A stretch of 64,000 nt of DNA from Pseudorhodoferax sp965279475 (GTDB lineage Bacteria > Pseudomonadota > Gammaproteobacteria > Burkholderiales > Burkholderiaceae_C), in assembly GCA_965279475.1 (NCBI GenBank), contig CBDIIA010000002.1, positions 1,426,001 through 1,490,000 on the forward strand. The letters run 5' to 3'. The number at the start of each line of letters is the position of its first letter. Position 1 is the first letter of the stretch. The position numbers and the translations under genes are program-made. Below, in pieces: positions 35,102 through 43,949 of the stretch. The notes under the pieces are model-generated. The model did not search any database. It saw only the letters and a program-made list of their open reading frames with translations, and was not told the DNA's origin.

Positions 35102-36154
35102 ATGTCCTCAGATCCCCTTTTCGACGCCGGCGGCCGGCACCCCTACGAGACGCTGACCCCCGACCGCGTGCTCGACGCACTGGCCAGCGTCGGCCTGCAC
35201 GGGGACGGCAGGTTGCTGGCGCTGAGCTCGTATGAAAACCGGGTCTACCAGATCCACCTGGAGGCCGCGGCCGGCGCCGTGCCCGACGTGGTGGTCGCCA
35301 AGTTCTACCGGCCCGGCCGCTGGAGCGAGGCGCAGATCCTCGAAGAGCATGCCTTCGGCGCCGAGTTGGCCGCGGCCGAGATCCCGGTGGTCTGCCCGCT
35401 GACGATCGGCGGCAAGACCCTGCACCGCTTCGAAGAGTTCTTCTTCAGCGTGTCGCCACGCCGTGGCGGCCGGGCACCGGAGCTGGACGACTTCGAGGTG
35501 CTGGAATGGATCGGTCGTTTTCTCGCGCGCATCCACGCGGTGGGCGCGTGTGCGCCGTTCACGCAGCGGCCGGCGCTCGACCTGTCGACCTTCGGCACCG
35601 CGTCGCGCGACTGGCTGCTGGGCCACGAGATGGTTCCGCTCGATGTGCAGGGCGACTGGCAGAAGGCCTGCGACCAGGCGCTGGCGTTGATCGCGGCCAG
35701 CCCGCTCGGCACGGCGGGCACGGCGGGCGAGGGCGCCATCCGCACGCTGCGCCTGCATGGCGACTGCCACCCCGGCAACATCCTGTGGACGCCGACCGAC
35801 CGGCCCCTGGGCGGGCCGCACTTCGTCGACCTCGACGACGCGCGCACCGGCCCGGCCGTGCAGGATCTGTGGATGCTGCTGTCGGGCGACCGCGGCCAGC
35901 GCACGGGGCAGCTGAGCGGCCTGCTCGACGGCTACGAGCAGTTCCGTGCGTTCGACCGGCGCGAGCTGGCGCTGATCGAGCCGCTGCGCACACTGCGGCT
36001 CATCCACTACAGCGCCTGGCTGGCGCGGCGCTGGAGCGACCCGATCTTTCCGGTCAACTTTCCGTGGTTCGGCAGCAGCGACTACTGGAAGGGGCAGGTG
36101 CTGATGCTGCAGGAGCAGATCGAGGCGATGGAGGAAGAGCCGTTGATGGTCTGA
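35102..36154 (+). CDS. srkA: Stress response kinase A (YihE/RdoA-type serine/threonine kinase)
   Basis: A 350-residue kinase of the SrkA family with the aminoglycoside-phosphotransferase-like fold. Landmarks are LSSYENRVYQI, VVAKFYRPGRWSEAQILEEHAF with the ATP-contacting Lys, the catalytic loop LHGDCHPGNILW, the metal-binding FVDLDDARTGPAVQDLWML, and the end FPWFGSSDYWKGQV. E. coli SrkA (328 residues) protects against envelope stress and toxin-induced death. The ATG at 35102 is used; a GTG at 35099 is also possible. It stands alone, divergent from the catabolic operon. Confidence 0.92.
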   Translation: MSSDPLFDAGGRHPYETLTPDRVLDALASVGLHGDGRLLALSSYENRVYQIHLEAAAGAVPDVVVAKFYRPGRWSEAQILEEHAFGAELAAAEIPVVCPLTIGGKTLHRFEEFFFSVSPRRGGRAPELDDFEVLEWIGRFLARIHAVGACAPFTQRPALDLSTFGTASRDWLLGHEMVPLDVQGDWQKACDQALALIAASPLGTAGTAGEGAIRTLRLHGDCHPGNILWTPTDRPLGGPHFVDLDDARTGPAVQDLWMLLSGDRGQRTGQLSGLLDGYEQFRAFDRRELALIEPLRTLRLIHYSAWLARRWSDPIFPVNFPWFGSSDYWKGQVLMLQEQIEAMEEEPLMV

Positions 36155-36179
36155 AGCGCGGGCGGCGACGCTCTGCCGC

Positions 36180-36992
36180 TCAGACCGGTGGGTCGTAGCG
36201 TCCGTCGATCACCGTCCAGCCGGCGTCGGCGTGCAGCACGGTGGCGGTGATGTAGCTTGCTGCGTCCGACAGCAGAAACACGAACGGCCCCGCCATTTCG
36301 CTGACGTGGGCCCAGCGCTTGAGTGCCGTGCGCGAGGCGTAGGCCTGGTTCCAGCCAGGGTTGCCGGTGATCGGCGCTGTGAGTGGGGTGTCGATGATGC
36401 CTGGTGCGATCGCGTTCACCCGCACGCCGAAAGGCGCGAGTTCGGTGGCCAGGCCCTTGGTCATCTGGCCGATGCCGGCCTTGGTGGCCGCGTAGATGCT
36501 CTGGCCAGGCTCGACCGAGTAGGCGCGCATCGACGACATCAGCACGATGGCGCCGCGGCCTTGCGTCTTCATCCTGCCACCCACCGCGCGCGCGACCCGG
36601 AAGGTCCCTTTCAGGTTCAGGTCGATGACCTGGTCGAACTCGGCATCGGTGTAGTCGAGCAGCCGTTTGCGCAGGTTGCGCGCGGGCGTGTCGATCAGCG
36701 CATCGATGCGGCCGTGCTCGGCCCAGACCTGTTCGACGCCAGCGTCGACGCTGGCCGTGTCGCGCACGTCCATGTGCATCGCCGAAGCCTTGCCGCCGGC
36801 GGCCTGGATCCGCCGCGCCGTTTCCTGGGCACCGGCCAGGTCGACATCGGCGACGACGCACTCGCCGCCGGCCGCGGCCACGCCGCGTGCCGCGGCGCGG
36901 CCGATGCCCGAACCCCCGCCCACCACCAGCACCAGCCGGCCGCTCAGGTCGAACATGGTCTGGTAGTCCACTGCAAATTGCTCTGTCGTCAT
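36180..36992 (-). CDS. SDR-family oxidoreductase with altered NNAG motif
   Basis: A 270-residue short-chain dehydrogenase. The Rossmann motif is VVGGGSGIGRAAARG, with VADVDL after the second strand (NAD-like). The catalytic pair is in SIYAATKAG and the Ser in LMSSMRA. The usual NNAG that supports the central sheet is replaced by IDTPARN, which is unusual. Its ATG overlaps nothing upstream, but its start and the DctQ stop share four bases, so it is coupled to the TRAP genes. It probably oxidises or reduces the imported compound. Confidence 0.85.
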   Translation of the reverse strand: MTTEQFAVDYQTMFDLSGRLVLVVGGGSGIGRAAARGVAAAGGECVVADVDLAGAQETARRIQAAGGKASAMHMDVRDTASVDAGVEQVWAEHGRIDALIDTPARNLRKRLLDYTDAEFDQVIDLNLKGTFRVARAVGGRMKTQGRGAIVLMSSMRAYSVEPGQSIYAATKAGIGQMTKGLATELAPFGVRVNAIAPGIIDTPLTAPITGNPGWNQAYASRTALKRWAHVSEMAGPFVFLLSDAASYITATVLHADAGWTVIDGRYDPPV

Positions 36993-37483
36993 GCCACTTT
37001 CTCCTCGAAACGATCGGCGATAGCCTGTACAAAATCGCGCACACAGTACACGCACATGATGGCCAGCGTGGCGGGCATCACGCCATACCACCAGACCCTG
37101 GAAATGCCGAACACCGGCGAGGTTTCGCCCGCGTCCAGCGTCAGGCGCAGACTCAGATAGGCCAGTGCGGCCAGGAACACGCCATTCACCACCGCGATCA
37201 CGCCGCGCAGCAGCCGGCGCCGGGCCGGTGTGCGCACGCTCTGCAGCAGCGCATCGACACAGAAATGGCCACGCTCGCGCCACACGGCTGCCGCACCGAT
37301 GAAGATCACCCAGGCGAACAGCAGCTCGATGACCTCGTCGGTCCAGCCCAGGGCCGCGATGGCGACCACCCGGTTCAGCATCGTCAGTGTCACCATGACC
37401 ATCAGCAGCACCAGGCAGAGAGCCGCCGTGCCGATCAGCAGCCGGCCGAGCAGCCGGTCGAAGGTCTGCAGCGCGCCCCTCAC
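36989..37483 (-). CDS. TRAP transporter small permease (DctQ type)
   Basis: A 164-residue, four-span membrane protein of the DctQ family: a hydrophobic first helix (LLIGTAALCLVLLMVMVTLTMLNRV), the characteristic WTDEVIELLFAWVIFIGAAAVWRERGHF and two further helices. It forms the membrane part of a tripartite ATP-independent periplasmic transporter with DctM. It overlaps DctM by four bases upstream and the SDR downstream. Confidence 0.9.
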   Translation of the reverse strand: MRGALQTFDRLLGRLLIGTAALCLVLLMVMVTLTMLNRVVAIAALGWTDEVIELLFAWVIFIGAAAVWRERGHFCVDALLQSVRTPARRRLLRGVIAVVNGVFLAALAYLSLRLTLDAGETSPVFGISRVWWYGVMPATLAIMCVYCVRDFVQAIADRFEEKVA

Positions 37484-38760
37484 AGCACCAGCCTCGGCAG
37501 CAGGGTCACGCTCGACGGCACGACGGTGATGAACACCAGCACCGCCAGGATCGCGATCATGAAGGGCGTCAGCTCACGCGCCAGCTCGAACACCGGGACC
37601 TTCGAGATGCTCGACATCGCATACAGCACCATGCCGACTGGCGGCGTCAGCATGCCGACCATCAGGTTGAGCGTCATCACCACGCCGAAGTGCAGCGGGT
37701 CGATGCCGAGCTTGGCCAGGATCGGCGCGAAGATCGGGATGGTCAGCAGCATGATGGCGATGCCTTCCATGAAGCAGCCCAGCACCAGCAGGATGACGTT
37801 GATGATGGCCAGCGCCACCAGCGGCGTGGCCGACAGGCCGGTGAGCAGGCCGATCAGCGCATCGGGCGCCCGCAGGTAGATCAGCACCCAGCCGAACAGG
37901 CCCGCCGAGGCGACGATGAACATCACCTGCGCGGTCTGGCGCACGGTGTCGAGCATGATGGCCGGCAGGTCGGCCCAACGCATCTCGCGGTAGACCACCA
38001 TGCCGAGGAACAGCGCATACAGACAGGCCACCACCGAGGCTTCGGTCGGCGTGAAGAAGCCACCGAGAATGCCGCCCATCATGATGGCCGGCGTGACGAT
38101 CGCGGCCAGGCCGTCGAGCAGCGCGCGCACGATCTCGCGGAAGCTGGCGCGCCGCTCACTGGGGTAGTTGCGCCGCACTGCGAGGATGTAGACCACCACC
38201 ATCATCGACAGGCCCATCAGTACGCCCGGCACCACGCCGCCCATGAACAGCGCGCCGACCGACACCCCGGTCATCGAGCCGTAGATCACCAGCGGGATCG
38301 AGGGCGGAATCACCGGCCCGATGGTGGCCGAGGCCGCCGACACCGCCGCCGCGAAGCGCGGCTCGTAGCCGGCCTTGACCATGGCCTTCACTTCGATGGC
38401 GCCCAGGCCCATCGCGTCGGCCAGCGCCGAGCCCGACATGCCCGAGAACACCATCGACCCCAGCACGTTGACCTGGCCCAGGCCGCCGCGGAAGTGGCCC
38501 ACCAGCGCGTGGGCGAAACGGAAGATGCGCTCGGTCGTGCCGCCGGTGTTCATCAGGTTGCCGGCCAGGATGAAGAACGGGATCGCCAGCAGCGTGAAGG
38601 CGGTGGTGCTCGCGTACACGCGCTGCGGCAGGATCGACAGCGTGCCGAACTCGCCCAGGCACAGCAGCGTGCCCAGGCCGGTCAGCCCCATCGCGACGAC
38701 GACGGGCACGCCCAGCGCGATCAGTGCGAACAGCGCAACGAAGATCAGCAGGATCGTCAT
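37480..38760 (-). CDS. TRAP transporter large permease (DctM type)
   Basis: A 426-residue multi-span membrane protein of the DctM family. Typical features are GVPVVVAMGLTGLGTLL, the FFILAGNLMNTGGTTERIFRFA motif, GMSGSALADAMGLGAIEVKAM, the PPSIPLVIYGSMTGVSVGALF segment and FGVVMTLNLMVGMLTPPVGMVLY. It is the ion-coupled transport subunit for a carboxylate-type substrate. It lies 12 bp after the binding-protein gene. Confidence 0.93.
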   Translation of the reverse strand: MTILLIFVALFALIALGVPVVVAMGLTGLGTLLCLGEFGTLSILPQRVYASTTAFTLLAIPFFILAGNLMNTGGTTERIFRFAHALVGHFRGGLGQVNVLGSMVFSGMSGSALADAMGLGAIEVKAMVKAGYEPRFAAAVSAASATIGPVIPPSIPLVIYGSMTGVSVGALFMGGVVPGVLMGLSMMVVVYILAVRRNYPSERRASFREIVRALLDGLAAIVTPAIMMGGILGGFFTPTEASVVACLYALFLGMVVYREMRWADLPAIMLDTVRQTAQVMFIVASAGLFGWVLIYLRAPDALIGLLTGLSATPLVALAIINVILLVLGCFMEGIAIMLLTIPIFAPILAKLGIDPLHFGVVMTLNLMVGMLTPPVGMVLYAMSSISKVPVFELARELTPFMIAILAVLVFITVVPSSVTLLPRLVL

Positions 38761-38772
38761 GGCAGGTCCGGA

Positions 38773-39765
38773 TTACTTGCCGCGCTCGGACTCGACCATG
38801 CGCATGAACTGCTGCACGTTGTCGTCGCCGGCATAGGCGCGGATGCGCTTGTAGGCTGGCTCCATCGTGGCGCGGAACGGAGCGAGGTCGGGGCGCGTGA
38901 TCTGCATGCCGGCGGTCTGCAGGCGGGCCAGCACGGCGTCTTCTTCGGCGGCAATGGCCTTGCGCATCATCAGGCCGGCAGCCACGCTTTCCTCGCGCAG
39001 CACGGTCTGCTGGGCCGGCGTGAGCTTGGCCCAGGTGCGCACGCCGATCACGTGCACCATCGAGTTGTAGACGTGGCGGGTCAGCGCCAGGTGCTTCTGC
39101 ACCTCATAGAACTTGTTGTGCGCGATGACCGACAGCGGGTTCTCTTCGCCGTCGACGACGCCTTGCGACAGCGCCATGTACAGCTCGGGGAAGGCGATCT
39201 TGGTAGCGTTGGCGCCCAGTGCTTCCATCGCGGCCTCGAGCTGGATCTCCGGTGGCACACGCACCTTGAGGCCCTTCACGTCGTCGGGCTTCAGTACCGG
39301 GCGCTTGCTATTGGTCAGGTTGCGAAAACCGTACTCCCAGTGCGACAGCAGCACGAAGCCTTCCTTCTCGGCGAGAGGCGCCATCCACTTCATGGCCGGC
39401 CCGTCCAGTACGCGGTGCGCATGGGCTGCATCGTCGAACACGAAGGGCAGCATCACCACGGCGAAGGCCTTCTGGTATTTGTCCAGCGCGCCCTGCGTGG
39501 GCAGTGCCATGTCGATGCCGCTCAGCTTGACCTGCTGCAACTGCTCGGGCGGCGAGCCCAGCGTGTTGGCCGGAAAGAGCGAGACCTTGACCTGGCCCTG
39601 CGTGCGTTCCTCGACGCGCTTGGCGAACTGCTGCGCGGCGAGGTTGGCAGGGTGCGTGGCCTCGGCGAAGTGCGCCAGCTTCAGCGTGACCTGCGCCTGT
39701 GCCGTGGCGGCCAGTGCGATGCCCAGACCTGCGGCGGCCAGCCCGCGACGGATGGATACGATCAT
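38773..39765 (-). CDS. TRAP transporter substrate-binding protein (DctP type)
   Basis: A 330-residue periplasmic protein with a Sec signal (cleavage probably after ALAATAQA) and a mature start QVTLKLAHFAEATHPAN. DctP motifs include FAKRVEERTQGQVKVSLFPANTLGSPPEQLQQVKLSGIDMAL in the first lobe and GLKVRVPPEIQLEAAMEALGANATKIAFPELYMALSQGVVDGEENP, with the carboxylate-binding Arg in KVRVP. AAAGGAGACAA precedes the ATG. The substrate is likely a small carboxylate. Confidence 0.92.
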   Translation of the reverse strand: MIVSIRRGLAAAGLGIALAATAQAQVTLKLAHFAEATHPANLAAQQFAKRVEERTQGQVKVSLFPANTLGSPPEQLQQVKLSGIDMALPTQGALDKYQKAFAVVMLPFVFDDAAHAHRVLDGPAMKWMAPLAEKEGFVLLSHWEYGFRNLTNSKRPVLKPDDVKGLKVRVPPEIQLEAAMEALGANATKIAFPELYMALSQGVVDGEENPLSVIAHNKFYEVQKHLALTRHVYNSMVHVIGVRTWAKLTPAQQTVLREESVAAGLMMRKAIAAEEDAVLARLQTAGMQITRPDLAPFRATMEPAYKRIRAYAGDDNVQQFMRMVESERGK

Positions 39766-39824
39766 GACGTTGTCTCCTTTGCTTGTGGTGGATGTCGGGA
39801 ACGCGCCGGAATGGCGCCCGGTGC

Positions 39825-40145
39825 CTACTTCATGGGCGAGAACGACACCGGCTTCAGGATCTTGTTTTCCTGGTGCTGCACATTGCCCGTGGCCGCACTC
39901 TTGATGCGGTAGGCCACCCAGTCGGGATCGGCGTCGAGCGCGGCGCGTTGCTGCTCGCGGTGCCCCATGCTGTCGTATTGCCACAGGTGCACCACCTGGT
40001 TGTTGGTGCCGACTTCGGTGACGAAGTAGCCGACCGGCTGGCCCTGGTGGCGGACCTGCACCGGCAGGCCCTCGCGTTCGTACAGGTCGAGGAAGGCCTT
40101 CAGGCGGCCGGGGACCATGGTGTAGGTTCTGAGGTCGATGATCAT
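39825..40145 (-). CDS. NIPSNAP-family protein
   Basis: A 106-residue ferredoxin-like (dimeric alpha-beta barrel) protein of the NIPSNAP family: it opens with MIIDLRTYTMVPGRLKAFLDLYE, then GYFVTEVGTNNQVVHLWQYDS and a conserved AHREQQRAAL-like segment (GHREQQRAAL). The biochemical role is not established. Such genes often sit in catabolic operons, where they may act as small monooxygenase-like or accessory proteins. It lies between the Bug gene and the TRAP genes with short gaps (37 and 59 bp). Confidence 0.85.
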   Translation of the reverse strand: MIIDLRTYTMVPGRLKAFLDLYEREGLPVQVRHQGQPVGYFVTEVGTNNQVVHLWQYDSMGHREQQRAALDADPDWVAYRIKSAATGNVQHQENKILKPVSFSPMK

Positions 40146-40182
40146 GGGTGGAAGGGGTCCGATGGTTGAAACGTTTGGTGGG

Positions 40183-41157
40183 TCATTCGGCAGTGGCGCC
40201 CGATCGCTTGACCAGTGCGCCCCAGCGGTCGATGTCCTGGCCCAGGAAGGCCTGGAACTCTTCGTGGCGGTTGCCGATCGGCTCGCCGCCCAGGTCGCGC
40301 AGGCGAGCCTGCACCGCGGGGTCGGCCACCACGGCGGCCAGATCGGCGCTCAGCTTGTCGACGACGGCCTGCGGCGTGCCCTTGGGGGCGAACAGGCCGA
40401 ACCACGACTTGAGCTGCATGTCGGCGAAGCCGGCTTCCTGCAGCGTGGGCACGTCGGGCAGTTGTGGATGCCGGGTGCTGCCGGTCACGCCCAGCGCCTT
40501 CAGCTTGCCGGCGCGCACATGGGCCAGCGCTTCGGGCAGGTTGGCGAACATGATCTGGATCTGGCCGCCGAGCAGGTCGTTCATCGCCGGGGCCCCGCCC
40601 TTGTAGGCCACATGGACCATGCGGGCCCCGGTGCCGGCGTTGAACATCTCGCCGGCCAGGTGCGCGGCCGTGCCGACGCCGCCCGAGCCGAAGTTGAGCG
40701 CCTGCCCGCCCGATGCCGCCGCCAGCGAGGCCAGTTGCCGCGCCGATGTCACCGGCAGGCCGGGCGTGGCGACCAGCACCAGAGGCACCGCCGCGATGTT
40801 GGAGAGCGCGATGAAGTCGCGCTGCAGGCCGTAGTCGAGCTTCTTGTACAGGCTGGCGTTGATCGCGTGGCTGGACGTGGCCATCAGCAGCGTGTAGCCG
40901 TCGGGTGCGGCCCTGGCAACCAGTGCTGCGCCGATGTTGCCGTTGCCGCCGGCCTTGTTGTCCACCACCACCGGCTGGCCCCACTTCTCGCCGAGCTTCT
41001 GCGCGGTGGTCCGGGCGATCACGTCGGTGGCGCCGCCGGCGGCGAACGGCAGCACGATGCGCACGGTCTGCGTCGGGAATGGAGCGGGCTGGGCCAGCGC
41101 GGTCGTGCCGAGGGCGGCGGCACAGAATGCAGCGGCCCAGGATCGGGTGCAAAACAT
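40183..41157 (-). CDS. Bug-family (TctC-like) periplasmic substrate-binding protein
   Basis: A 324-residue Bug protein with a signal peptide (cleavage near ALGTTALA). The mature part shows FPTQTVRIVLPFAAGGATDVIARTTAQ, VVVDNKAGGNGNIGA and APDGYTLLMATSSHAIN. It shares an operon with a TRAP binding protein, so two unrelated extracytoplasmic binders are produced together; it could serve as a chemoreceptor or signalling partner instead of feeding a TctAB permease (inference). Confidence 0.92.
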   Translation of the reverse strand: MFCTRSWAAAFCAAALGTTALAQPAPFPTQTVRIVLPFAAGGATDVIARTTAQKLGEKWGQPVVVDNKAGGNGNIGAALVARAAPDGYTLLMATSSHAINASLYKKLDYGLQRDFIALSNIAAVPLVLVATPGLPVTSARQLASLAAASGGQALNFGSGGVGTAAHLAGEMFNAGTGARMVHVAYKGGAPAMNDLLGGQIQIMFANLPEALAHVRAGKLKALGVTGSTRHPQLPDVPTLQEAGFADMQLKSWFGLFAPKGTPQAVVDKLSADLAAVVADPAVQARLRDLGGEPIGNRHEEFQAFLGQDIDRWGALVKRSGATAE

Positions 41158-41186
41158 GGTCGGGTCTCCTTTGGTGTTCGTTCTGG

Positions 41187-42875
41187 TCACACGCTGCTGT
41201 CGGACTGCGCCTGGCGGCGCAGTGCGGTGACCGTGGTGGTGGGTGTCAGCACGTCGGGGTCCAGCGCGAGCTCGAGCAGGTAGGGGCCGCCGGCCGCCAG
41301 CGCCCGGGCCAGCGCCGGCTCGAACTGCGCGTTGCGCTCGATGCGTTCGGCCTGCAGGCCGAAGGCGTGGGCGTACGCCACGAAGTCGGGGTTGTGCAGG
41401 TCGGTGGCGATGACCCGGCCCGGATAGTGCCGCTCCTGGTGCATGCGGATCGTCGCGTACATGCCGTTGTTGAACACCAGGAACACGATGGCCAGGCGAT
41501 GGCGCGCGGCCGTCGCCAGTTCCTGCGAGGTCATCAGGAAGCAGCCGTCCCCGGCGAGGCAGATCACCTGGCGGTCGGGACAGCAGAGCTTGGCGGCAAT
41601 GGCGGCCGGCACGCCGTAGCCCATCGCGCCGCTGGTCGGCGCCAGTTGCGACCGGCCTTGCGAGAACTGGTGGTAGCGGTGGGCCCAGGCGGTGTAGTTG
41701 CCGGCCCCGCTGGTGAGGATCGCGTCCGGCTGCAGCATGCCCTGCATCGCGCGCACGGCCAGCGCGGGGTCGAAGACGGTGTCGCGCGCGGGTGGCGCGA
41801 TGTGCGCCGCGTACGCAGCGCCGGCCCGCGCCAGCCAGGCACTGCGATGGCCTGTTGCACCCGCGGGCCACTGGGCGGCGACGTAGGCAAACGCGTTGGG
41901 CGACGCCTGGATCGACAGCGCCGGCTGGTACACACGGCCCAGTTCTTCGGCACCGGCCAGCACATGCACCAGCGCCTGCCGCGGGCGCGGGATGTCGAGC
42001 AGGGTGTAGCCACTGCTGGCCATCTCGCCCAGCCTGGAGCCCAGCACCAGCAGCAGGTCGGACTGCCGCACCAGCTCGGCCAGCGCCGGGCTGGTGCCGA
42101 TGCCCAGCTCGCCCGCGTAGTGGGCATGGCGGTTGTCGAACAGGTCTTGCCGGCGGAACGAAGTGGCGACGGGCAGGTGCTGGGCCTCGGCGAACCGGGC
42201 GATGTCCCGGCGCCCGGCGTCGTTCCAGCCCGAGCCACCCAGGACCAGCAGGGGCTGGCGTGCCTGATGCAGCCGCTGCTGCAACTCGGCCATGTCCTGC
42301 GGATCGGGGTAGGCCTGTGGTGCCACGACCCGCGGACCGGCCTGTGCGAACGCCGAGTCGGTCAGCATATCTTCGGGCAGCGCCAGCACCACCGGGCCGG
42401 GGCGCCCCGACAGTGCGACGCGGAAGGCGCGTGAAACGAATTCGCCGATGCGCGACGCATCGTCGATCTGGGCCACCCACTTGGTGATGGGGCCGAACAT
42501 GCGCCGGTAGTCGATCTCCTGGAACGCTTCGCGCTCGCACATGTCGCGGCCGACCTGGCCCACGAACAGGATCATCGGCGTCGAATCCTGGTGCGCCGTG
42601 TGCACGCCGATGCTGGCGTTGGTCGCTCCCGGACCACGGGTGACGAAGCAGATGCCGGGCCGGCCCGTCAGCTTGCCATGCGCCTCAGCCATGAAGGCCG
42701 CAGCGCCCTCGTGCCGGCAGGCGATCAGGCGGACCGCCTGCTGCTGGTCGTAAAGCGCGTTCAGCACTTCGAGATAGCTCTCGCCGGGTACGCAGTACGC
42801 TGTGTCGACGCCTTGCGCCAGCAAGGCATCGACGACCAGCTGGCCGCCGGTGCGCAGTCGCGGGGTGACGCCCAT
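41187..42875 (-). CDS. Thiamine-diphosphate-dependent enzyme (acetolactate synthase/benzoylformate decarboxylase-like)
   Basis: A 562-residue ThDP enzyme of the acetohydroxyacid synthase/decarboxylase superfamily. The N-terminal PYR domain carries the activating Glu in CRHEGAAAFMAEAHGK. A central domain follows (LLVLGGSGWND), and the C-terminal PP domain has the GDG-N26-NN cofactor motif (AGDGCFLMTSQE to VFNNGMYATI). It decarboxylates a 2-keto acid or carboligates one; which of these is not clear. It is first in an operon with Bug, NIPSNAP, TRAP and SDR genes. It is unlikely to be the biosynthetic IlvB, since no small subunit is present. Confidence 0.88.
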   Translation of the reverse strand: MGVTPRLRTGGQLVVDALLAQGVDTAYCVPGESYLEVLNALYDQQQAVRLIACRHEGAAAFMAEAHGKLTGRPGICFVTRGPGATNASIGVHTAHQDSTPMILFVGQVGRDMCEREAFQEIDYRRMFGPITKWVAQIDDASRIGEFVSRAFRVALSGRPGPVVLALPEDMLTDSAFAQAGPRVVAPQAYPDPQDMAELQQRLHQARQPLLVLGGSGWNDAGRRDIARFAEAQHLPVATSFRRQDLFDNRHAHYAGELGIGTSPALAELVRQSDLLLVLGSRLGEMASSGYTLLDIPRPRQALVHVLAGAEELGRVYQPALSIQASPNAFAYVAAQWPAGATGHRSAWLARAGAAYAAHIAPPARDTVFDPALAVRAMQGMLQPDAILTSGAGNYTAWAHRYHQFSQGRSQLAPTSGAMGYGVPAAIAAKLCCPDRQVICLAGDGCFLMTSQELATAARHRLAIVFLVFNNGMYATIRMHQERHYPGRVIATDLHNPDFVAYAHAFGLQAERIERNAQFEPALARALAAGGPYLLELALDPDVLTPTTTVTALRRQAQSDSSV

Positions 42876-43027
42876 ATTGCCCTTGTCTCCTGCCGGATCG
42901 GCCGGCCATTCTTGTGTGATGGCAGGAGCGTAGGGGCGGCGCTGCGTGCAGCGTTAGGATTTATCCGTTGATCTCTGGCACTTTCGCGCGGGGAAATCCC
43001 TGATGCCGCCGGCGGCAGCGCCGGGGT

Positions 43028-43921
43028 TCAGAACAGCGGCGCGCTGAATTTCTTCTTGAACTCGCCCGGCGTCACATGGACGTTCTTCTTGAAGAAGCGC
43101 GAGAAATAGGCCGGGTCCTCGAAATTCAGGCGGAAGGCGATCTCGGAGATGCCCAGATCCGACTGGGCCAGCAGGCGCTTGGCCTCCAGCACGATGCGCT
43201 CGTGGATCAGCTGGATCGCCGTCTTGCCGGTGGTGCTCTTCACCGCCTCGTTCAGCCGCCGGTCGGTCACCGAGAGCAGCGAGGCGTATTCCTGCACCGA
43301 GCCGAACTCGAGATACCGCTGCTCGATCAGCAGCTTGAAGCGCTTGGCCAGTCGGTAGCTCTTGGGCAGCGTCGACTCGTCCTCGCGTGGCCGGTGCAGA
43401 CGCCGCAGCCGCGTGAGCAGGATCAGCAGCAACGCACGGACGATGTCGAAGCGCCAGCGTTCATCGGACCGCAGCTCGCGCTCGATGTCCAGCAGCAAGG
43501 GCGCCAGCGTCGCATGGTCTTCCTCCGAGAGATAGAGCACCGGCTCGGCATTGGCGATGTGGAAGAACGGAAAGTCGGCCAACTCGTCGTCGCGCGAGAA
43601 GATCTGCAGAAAGAACTCGCTGCTGAAGTTGATTGCATAACCCTCGGTGTCGATGGTCGAGGTCCAGGCATGCACCTGGCCCGGCGACACGAAGAACACC
43701 GAATGCGGGCGCAGCGCGAAGTTCTCGAAGTCCAGCAGATGGTGGCCCGACGCCTGCGTCATCCAGAGGATGTGGTAGTAGCTGTGGCGGTGCAGGAACG
43801 GCCGCGGAATGTCGTTGCGGCCATGCAGCGGCACCAGGTCGAACACGAAGGCCGACTCGTCGCCGCTGAACTCGGAGACTTCGAAGTTCGGGACGTCTTC
43901 GGCTTGGGGCATGGCCGGCAT
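43028..43921 (-). CDS. AraC-family transcriptional regulator
   Basis: A 297-residue AraC/XylS regulator. An N-terminal cupin-type effector domain (HRHSYYHILWMTQASGHHLLDFENF, VFFVSPGQVHAW) precedes two helix-turn-helix motifs at about 195-290 (YASLLSVTDRRLNEAVKSTTGKTA and GISEIAFRLNFEDPAYFSRFFKKNVHVTPGEFKKKF). The start is ATG 43921 or the nearby ATG 43912; ribosome sites are weak for both. It lies 152 bp upstream of the ThDP enzyme gene on the same strand and is a good candidate regulator of that operon. Confidence 0.9.
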   Translation of the reverse strand: MPAMPQAEDVPNFEVSEFSGDESAFVFDLVPLHGRNDIPRPFLHRHSYYHILWMTQASGHHLLDFENFALRPHSVFFVSPGQVHAWTSTIDTEGYAINFSSEFFLQIFSRDDELADFPFFHIANAEPVLYLSEEDHATLAPLLLDIERELRSDERWRFDIVRALLLILLTRLRRLHRPREDESTLPKSYRLAKRFKLLIEQRYLEFGSVQEYASLLSVTDRRLNEAVKSTTGKTAIQLIHERIVLEAKRLLAQSDLGISEIAFRLNFEDPAYFSRFFKKNVHVTPGEFKKKFSAPLF

Positions 43922-43949
43922 TGTGCCCAGATGCCCGGCACGCCTTCGC

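Noticed and set aside
43005..43016. GCCGCCGGCGGC palindrome after the AraC gene as a terminator
   Set aside because: A perfect 12-bp palindrome without a loop or T-run in GC-rich DNA is expected by chance; no termination evidence.
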